From the NCBI GenBank assembly GCA_003240855.1, contig QFNN01000126.1, positions 1 through 8,130 of the forward strand: a stretch of 8,130 bases of DNA, read 5' to 3'. Source of the stretch: Sphingomonas sanxanigenens. Its GTDB lineage: Bacteria; Pseudomonadota; Alphaproteobacteria; Sphingomonadales; Sphingomonadaceae. Positions 1 through 6,700 of the stretch are shown here, piece by piece; the first letter of the stretch is position 1, and the number at the start of each line of letters is the position of its first letter. Position numbers and translations under genes: made by a program. The notes beneath the pieces were generated by a model that worked only from the letters and a program-made list of their open reading frames with translations, was not told the DNA's origin and made no database searches.

Positions 1-95
1 GGCAGGTTCGGCTTAGACACCCAGTTCCTAATTCAGATCAGAGGCTTATGCCACTCCCGCCAACCCTCTCGGCCCAACGCGGTGAATAAGCCGGG
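1..95. repeat. Left copy of a perfect inverted repeat; probable insertion-sequence end
   Basis: Bases 3-95 are the exact reverse complement of 8038-8130, 93 bp with no mismatch. Identity stops abruptly at 95/96, where RTX coding sequence begins. The outermost two bases cannot be compared because the window ends on the other side, so the repeat may extend beyond both edges. Read outward from the gene, the end begins with CCCGGCTTATTCACC. The abrupt boundary inside a gene is what an insertion-sequence end looks like, but no transposase is visible and I cannot assign a family. All three forward frames contain stops here (for example TAG at 14 and TGA at 83 in the RTX frame), so native coding cannot run through it. 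Confidence 0.85.
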
Positions 96-196
96 CTAAG
101 CCTCAAATCACGTTTTACGGCGCGCCGGTTACGGCGAATCAGGCTGCGGCGGTAGCCGACGTCATAAACGGTCTCGCCGCAAAAGAGGCAGGGCGT
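96..196 (+). other. In-frame RTX coding sequence upstream of the first ATG (5'-truncated gene)
   Basis: The RTX frame is open from 86 onward, after a TGA at 83-85 inside the repeat. From 98 it reads a plausible peptide beginning KPQITFYGAPVTANQAAAV and running into MFLARLPANISIVV at 197. There is no ATG, GTG or TTG in this frame between the repeat and 197. The stretch is GC-rich and its amino acids look like real protein (amphipathic Ala-rich helix followed by a hydrophobic strand). I read it as native coding sequence whose true start lay to the left and was cut off by the repeat. The alternative, an untranslated leader that happens to be open, is less likely. Confidence 0.65.
184..188 (+). 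promoter_or_regulatory. Possible ribosome binding site for ATG 197
   Basis: AGAGG lies 8 bases upstream of ATG 197, a workable Shine-Dalgarno spacing. It could allow restart of the truncated gene. It sits inside sequence that itself appears to be coding, so the match may be chance. No convincing -35/-10 promoter was recognised between the repeat and 197. Confidence 0.25.
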
Positions 197-799
197 ATGT
201 TTTTGGCGAGGTTGCCTGCCAATATCAGTATCGTAGTCCATAAAGGTATGGGACTTGCGCAAGCGTCATGGGCAGAGAATAAAATTAGCATATATGAAAA
301 TGACTTAATAACAGGAGATTTTGAATCTTACTTTACGATATTACATGAGCTGACTCATCTGATTACTGGAAGGAATGGATTTACGAGCGATCCGCTATCT
401 CCAACAGTTCGTGGACTCTCTTCTTGGTTAAACAAAATTAAAAATAACGAAAATTATGATTTCATTATTGAGCCATTAAAATTATTCAATGATAATGAAA
501 CATATACTCAAAATCTTGCTTCCATAGTTTGGGAAATGTCATTTGGTAATAGTGTAATTGATAATTATTACCTTCCAGATCGATATGTCGGTCAGCATCA
601 CGATGTTTTTCTTTCTGACTCCGATCGCGCTAGACTTTCTGACCTACTTGACAAAAAGGAGAGTATTCTCACTCCATCTACTCAAAAGTCCAATGTCTTG
701 GCCTATGAGGAGTTTGCGCGCAGGGCGTCGGATGCAGGTCTCTTTTCCGAAGCCTACAAGGCTGAGTTGAGAGAAAAGGTTCGAATTTACAAAAGGCTC
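197..799 (+). other. N-terminal putative zinc metallopeptidase domain (HExxH)
   Basis: Codons 344-358 encode H50-E51-L52-T53-H54 in the context FTILHELTHLITG: a hydrophobic helix face before the motif and a hydrophobic run after it, as in zincin active-site helices. In gluzincins the third zinc ligand is a Glu further along; candidates are E101 (context NDNETYTQN) and E113 (context IVWEMSFGN). An upstream strand (PANISIVV, residues 8-15) would suit the edge strand of such a fold. I cannot name a peptidase family. HExxH also occurs by chance, so activity is inferred from the motif and its context only. The domain borders are approximate. Confidence 0.5.
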
Positions 800-3700
800 G
801 CTGGGCTTCACGCTCGGACTAGCTTCGCTCCTTCTGGGGGAGAAGTCATGCGCGATATCGTCGATGGCAACGGCAATGTCATCGGTTACGAGATAACCAA
901 GCAAGCGCCTGCGGGAAATGATGTCGTATTTTCATCTCACAAATACATTTATCAAGTCGATGAATATGGGAATCCACTCCGTAATTCAGATGGATCCCTA
1001 TCCCGACCTATCGGGGAAATTGTTCAACAGAATGGATTGATTGTCAAAAGTAATTTCAAAATTGGGACTACTGATCCAGTATCTAATGATATCTTGCTTG
1101 GAGATGGCAGTTATCTTGTAGAATTCTCTCAGGCTGGAAATATAATCGGAAATTTTTTTGGAAGATATATGGTTGGGTCTGATGCAATTGCTGGAATTGC
1201 ATCTTCGGCTTTGCTGAAAACAATCGGAGAGTCGATTGGGGATGTCATTGATGGGGCGGTATCGAGCGGATCTATTGGTGGTTCATTTGAAGCTGCTTTT
1301 GGTGAGTTCGGCGATGAACTTCTATCTAACCTTCAAGATGCCGGCATCGGAGCGGTCTCCTCTTATCTGACAGCGGAATTGGTCAACGTCCTCGGCGTTG
1401 ACGGCTTCGCGGGCGAACTCGCGAACTCCGCTGGCGGAACAGTTGTCAACCAGATTGTCTCAAATATTGTCGCGAACCCGGGTTTGAACCCGTTTCGCAA
1501 TCTCGACTTTGCGCAGATCGGAACGGCAGTCGGCTCATTAATCGGCACAAAGCTGGCATCGATTGTATGGTCGCCTGGTACAATCGGCGGGCAAATTGGA
1601 TCGGCGGTCGGCTCATCGCTTGGCGTTCTTGCGGCGACGAGCGCCATTATTGGTACCGGGGCAGAAGCCGCTTTTCTCGGGGCGAAGCTGGGAGCGTTCG
1701 CCGGGCCGGTTGCAGCTGTAGTCGGCGCATTTGTTGGTTTCCTCGCTGGTGCTCTAATCGGCTCTGTGTTCGGCGGGACACCGCGTTCTGGCGCGGACGT
1801 CCTGTGGGATCCTGAAACGGGTCGCTTTTCAACGGGTAATAGCTATGCCCGAAAGGGCGGCTCGCAACAGGCGGCGCTCGGCATGGCTGATGCCGTTGCT
1901 CAGACCTTCAACGCGGTACTCGATGCGACGGGTGGGCGCCTCGCCAACGGTCAGGCAATCCAATCCGGCAACTACGGCATGCGCAAATCGGACTATGTTT
2001 ACCGCCCCGTTTCGACACGTGACAAGGATGCGATCACGCAACGCTTCACGGGCGAGACCGGTGCGCAGAAGCTGATCGGTTATGGCACCTATCAGGGGTT
2101 GAGCGACTCCGACTTCCAGCTGATCGGCGGCGATATATACGCAAAGCGCGCATTCTATAATAGTTTCGCCAACGGTGGCCTTGATCCCAATAATTTCGAT
2201 TCGAGTGTCATCCTCGGCAATATTTCGACCGCCAAACGATACGAGACGTACTTGGCCAATTCGACTTCGATCAACGCACTGATCGCGGCCGAGCCGGACA
2301 GTGTCTTCACGGCCGAATGGGCGATCGTTTTTGCGCGCGCTGTCGAACTAGGGCTGACGCGTCGTCATGCAGCTGACTGGTATGGCGGCTTCGGCCAGCT
2401 GATGCAGGACGCAGATGGTGTCACCCCTGCGTCGGTCAGCTTTGGTTTTGATTATGATCCATTCTCCGATCGCGTTTCGCGCTTGATCGGATTGGGCGAT
2501 TACGTGATGGGCGACGCGATCGATGTCGCCGGCCAAGATCAGGTTGAAGGCACGGCCGCGGGAGACGTGATCCGTTTGTCCGGTGGTCAAGTACTTGCAA
2601 CCAGCGGGAGCACGAACGCCAATCTGACCGTGAACGGCGTCGCGTTCGATGGTCAAGCAAAGACGATCGCTGTGGCCGCTACAGTCGATGCAGGCGACGG
2701 CAACGATCTCGTCTATGCGTCTGATCGCGGCGACAATGTGCTCGGCGGTGCCGGCAATGACACGCTCATCGGGGGAGTGCTGGATGACTGGTTGCTGGGC
2801 GGCGATGGCGACGACAAGCTTTATGCTGGGGCAGTGGCGGACGGGACGGTCTCGACGCTGACTGCACTCGCGACCAATGGCGGAAGCGGCAACTATCTCG
2901 ACGGCGGTGCAGGCAACGATCTGCTTTATGGCTCGACCGGCTCGGACTGGCTCGCTGGCGGCGACGGCGTCGATGAGCTCCATGGTGGTGCTGGCGGCGA
3001 TATCCTGAATGCCGGCACCGCAAATGACATTGTCATTCGCGGCGGCGGCGGTTCCGACCAGTATATTTTCAACCGCGGCGATGGGCAGGATGTTTATTTC
3101 GATAGCGCCGATTTGAACGCCACTCCCGGTGTGTCCGGCGATAGCATCGGTCAGGCCGTGCGTGATCGCAACGCCGGTAGCATGCAGAAAAACTGGTCGG
3201 GCGGTGGCGATTTCCTCATCGACGGTTCGACGGTAGGCGGCGAGGACGCCATCAGCTTCGGCGTCGGGATCACGATGAAGGATCTCGTGCTCCAACGATC
3301 AGGCTTCGTGGGCATGCCGGGCAACGACCTGATCATCAAGATTCAGGATGAGGACGGCAATTGGTCCGAGGGCGACGATCAGATTACCGTCAAGGACTGG
3401 TTCGAAGGCACGCGCCGCATCGAATGGCTTCGTTTCGCGAACGGCGAAGAAATTCGCGTCGGCGATTTCGTCAGCTTCAAGATCGGGACGGGCGCCAACG
3501 ACGTGCTCGTTGGCACGAATGGCAATGATTTCCTCTATGGAGGAGATGGGAACGACAAGCTTTTCGGCTTGGCAGGCAATGATTTTGCCTCTGGCGGCAA
3601 GGGCAACGATCTCGTTTCGGGCAATGACGATAATGACGTGGTCTTCGGAGGCGCTGACGACGACGTCGTGCTGGGCGGCCTCGGGGACGATTTCGTATCG

Positions 3701-6700
3701 GGTGATGCCGGCAACGACAGCGTCTATGGTGGCGCAGGCAATGATATCGTCGTTGGCGGACGCGGCAATGATGAGGTCGCAGGCGGCGCGGGTGACGACA
3801 TTTTCCGGTTCGAGCGAGGCGATGGTCGCGACACGTTCGTCGACGAATATGCCGGAACGTGGGAGCTGGTCTGGCAGAATGGTGCTTACGTCAACGGTTA
3901 TGCGGTCGATAGCCAAGGCCGTGTCGTAAAGAATGGCATCGTCTATCACGATGGCAACGACTGGGTCGGGAAATATGATTATAACGAGCAGGGAAGTAAC
4001 AAGAAGCTTCTTCGCCTGATCCAACCCACTTCCGGATATGTCTATCAAAACTCCGGCAACGATACACTGGAGTTTGGCGTCGGCATCGACATCCAGGATA
4101 TCGTCCTGCAATCAGAGGGTTATGATCTACGGATCGGTATTTCCCAGTCCGGATCTTCTATTATCCGCTTTGAAGATTTAGCGGATCAAATCCGGATAAA
4201 GGATTGGTGGTACGGCGCTGCGGGAACGTCGATTGAGACCTTCTCCTTTGTGAATATCGGGTCGCTCAATCTTGTCGGTCGTGGCCTTGGTACCGGCACG
4301 GACGGCAACGACACGATCTGGGCCAACTGGGTCAATCCCAATTTCCCGACCATGGGCTACTGGGCGACGGGAGGCGCCGGCGATGATATCGTCTACGGCA
4401 GCAGCAACTCGGATATTCTGAACGGCAATAGCGGCAATGATCGGATCGAGGCCGCAGCTGGAGATGATGTCTTATATGGCGGAGATGGCGACGATATTCT
4501 GATTGGCGGCGCAGGAGCCGATAAGCTCTTTGGCGGCGCGGGAGCTGATACAGCTTCATATGTTGGCGCAACAGTGGGGCTGACCGCGTTCCTCGATGTC
4601 AGCCAAGGAACAAGCACCGGGGATGCTGCCGGCGACACCTTTGAGTCGATCGAAAATCTCACCGGTTCGAACTATAGCGACGTCCTATATGGCGATGCTG
4701 GCGACAATATAATCGACGGCGGCAACGGTAACGACACACTTTACGGCGGTGCCGGGGACGATATCTACATCTTCGAACGCTACACCGGTAACAAGGTGAT
4801 CGTTGACCGTGTTATGAGCGGCACGTCGGCCGTCTCCGGTTCTGCCGGAGATGACCTTATTGAAATCGGCGAGTTTCTGAGCCTCTCCAACCTTGTCATT
4901 TCGCGAAGCTCCAATGATCTCGTCGTCGCGTTCGGGGGCCAGACACTCACGGTCAAGGATTTCTACCTGACCTCAGACGCCGTAGTCGAAGCAATGCAGT
5001 TTAGCGACGGCCTCACCGTTTCGCTGGTCGCGCTGAAAATCGCTCAAACATCCGGAGCCACTACATCAGGCACGAGCGGGGACGATTTCCTCGTAGGCGC
5101 TGCCGGCTCATCATATGACACGCTCGATGGTGGCGCAGGTAACGACATTCTTTCGGGCCAGGGCGGCAATGACATATTGCTCGGCGGCGATGGCGACGAC
5201 ATCCTCGAAGGGGGCGTCGGCTCTGATACGCTCAATGGCGGCTTGGACTCGCTGACCCTGGCGCTGAATAGCGCAGAGGCCGTGCGCGGCGATACGATCC
5301 GCTATGTCGGTTCGGCGGCTGGCGTCTCGATAAATCTGGCTACCAGAGCGGCTTCCGGCGGAGATGCGGGCGGCGATGTCATCGTCGCCGATTCCAATGG
5401 CGTTTCGACCATCGAGAATGTCACGGGTTCGTTGCTCGCCGATACGCTGACCGGCGACAGCAGAGCGAATATTCTGTCCGGATTGGACGGTAATGACACG
5501 ATCGACGGCGGTGCCGGAGACGATGTCATTCTCGGCGGCGAAGGCGCTGACATTATCCGGGGTGGCGATGGCGACGACAATATCGATGCCGGCGGTGGCG
5601 ACGACGTTGACGTGCGGGGGGGCAATGGCCGTGACCTCATCGCTGGTGGCGCAGGAAACGACACGCTGTTCGGCGATGCAGGAGACGACATGCTCGACGG
5701 TGGTGTCGGCAACGACACCCTCTGGGGTGGCGCCGGCGACGACACGCTCGGCGGAGGTGTCGGCAACGATGCGCTTTATGGTGAAGACGGCGCCGATAAA
5801 TTGTCCGGCGGCGACGGGGACGATCTGCTGGTCGGAGGCGCGGGCAACGACGTGCTTTCCGGCGACCAAGGAAGTGATAGCCTGCAGGGCGGTGCGGGTG
5901 ACGACGTTTATACGTTCGACGCTAATTCCGGCGCAGATACGATCCTTGACGCCGAAGGTGCCAATCGGATCCTGCTTACGGGAGTAAGTCACGAGCAATT
6001 GTGGCTCACGCGCGATGGAGACAGTCTCAAGATCAGCGTGATCGGCGGCACTACACAGATTTCTGTGAGTGGCTTCTTCGCGTCCTCGAACCCGAGCCTG
6101 GTTCGCGAGATAGCGACTCCAGATGCATCGATCTTCCTGAAATATGCTGGCGGTCAATCTTATGCGGGCTCGCTGATCGAAGCGATGACCGTTGCAGGCC
6201 CGACGCCGCCCGCCTCGCTATCGTCAATTCCGGCCGCCATCGCGACTATGCAGGCCGCTTCGTGGTGGGAGGGGGGCAAAGCTGCGCCGCTCGTAACCGA
6301 TCAATCACTGTCGCTCGATGAGCGATCGGAGCCGGACGCGACAACGATATTGACCGGATCGGTCGCCGCCATCGATCATGACGAGAATATCTCGACCTAT
6401 GCGCTGTCGATGGATGCCGAACACGGCGTCGTCGTGCTTAACCAGCAGACGGGCGTTTGGACGTATCGACCGACGACCTATTTCAATGGTCAGGACAGCT
6501 TCTCCATCCGCGTCACCGATGCCGATGGGCAAAGTACCGAGCAAAAAATCACTGTCGCAATTGCTGCAAAGAACAGCCGCCCTGTCGCGGTGATGCTTGC
6601 TGATGCGGTATCGACGATTGCCGAGCGCGATCGACCCTTGCTCGGGCAGAATATGGGCGCATTGTCGCTCGGCAGGTTGCTGATCGATGATCCCGACAAT

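Noticed and set aside
96..109. TAAGCCTC at 97-104 also occurs inside the right repeat at 8085-8092 (11 of 14 bases alike over the surrounding stretch)
   Set aside because: It is short and lies in apparently coding sequence. It could mean the element end extends slightly, but identity between the two repeat copies clearly stops at 95, so I treat it as chance.
38..262. Minus-strand 74-residue frame whose end is the same 18-residue tail as the large protein
   Set aside because: It straddles the repeat junction and is antisense to coding sequence. The shared tail is explained entirely by the inverted repeat, so it is not a gene.
3348..3929. Plus-strand alternate-frame proteins rich in Met, Ser and Thr (also 5493-5987 and 6969-7292)
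   Set aside because: These are frame-shifted shadows of the nonapeptide DNA with no independent start signal or recognisable domain.
5069..5959. Short-period tandem DNA repeat resembling a satellite or CRISPR-like array
   Set aside because: The 27-bp period is the nonapeptide codon period. Units are diverged at DNA level, and there are no constant repeats with unique spacers.
5111..6157. Long minus-strand frames opposite the RTX blocks (also 2348-3295, 3299-4111 and 6305-7072)
   Set aside because: Their proteins are monotonous Val/Ala/Ile patterns that mirror the nonapeptide codons. Open antisense frames are expected opposite GC-rich RTX repeats.
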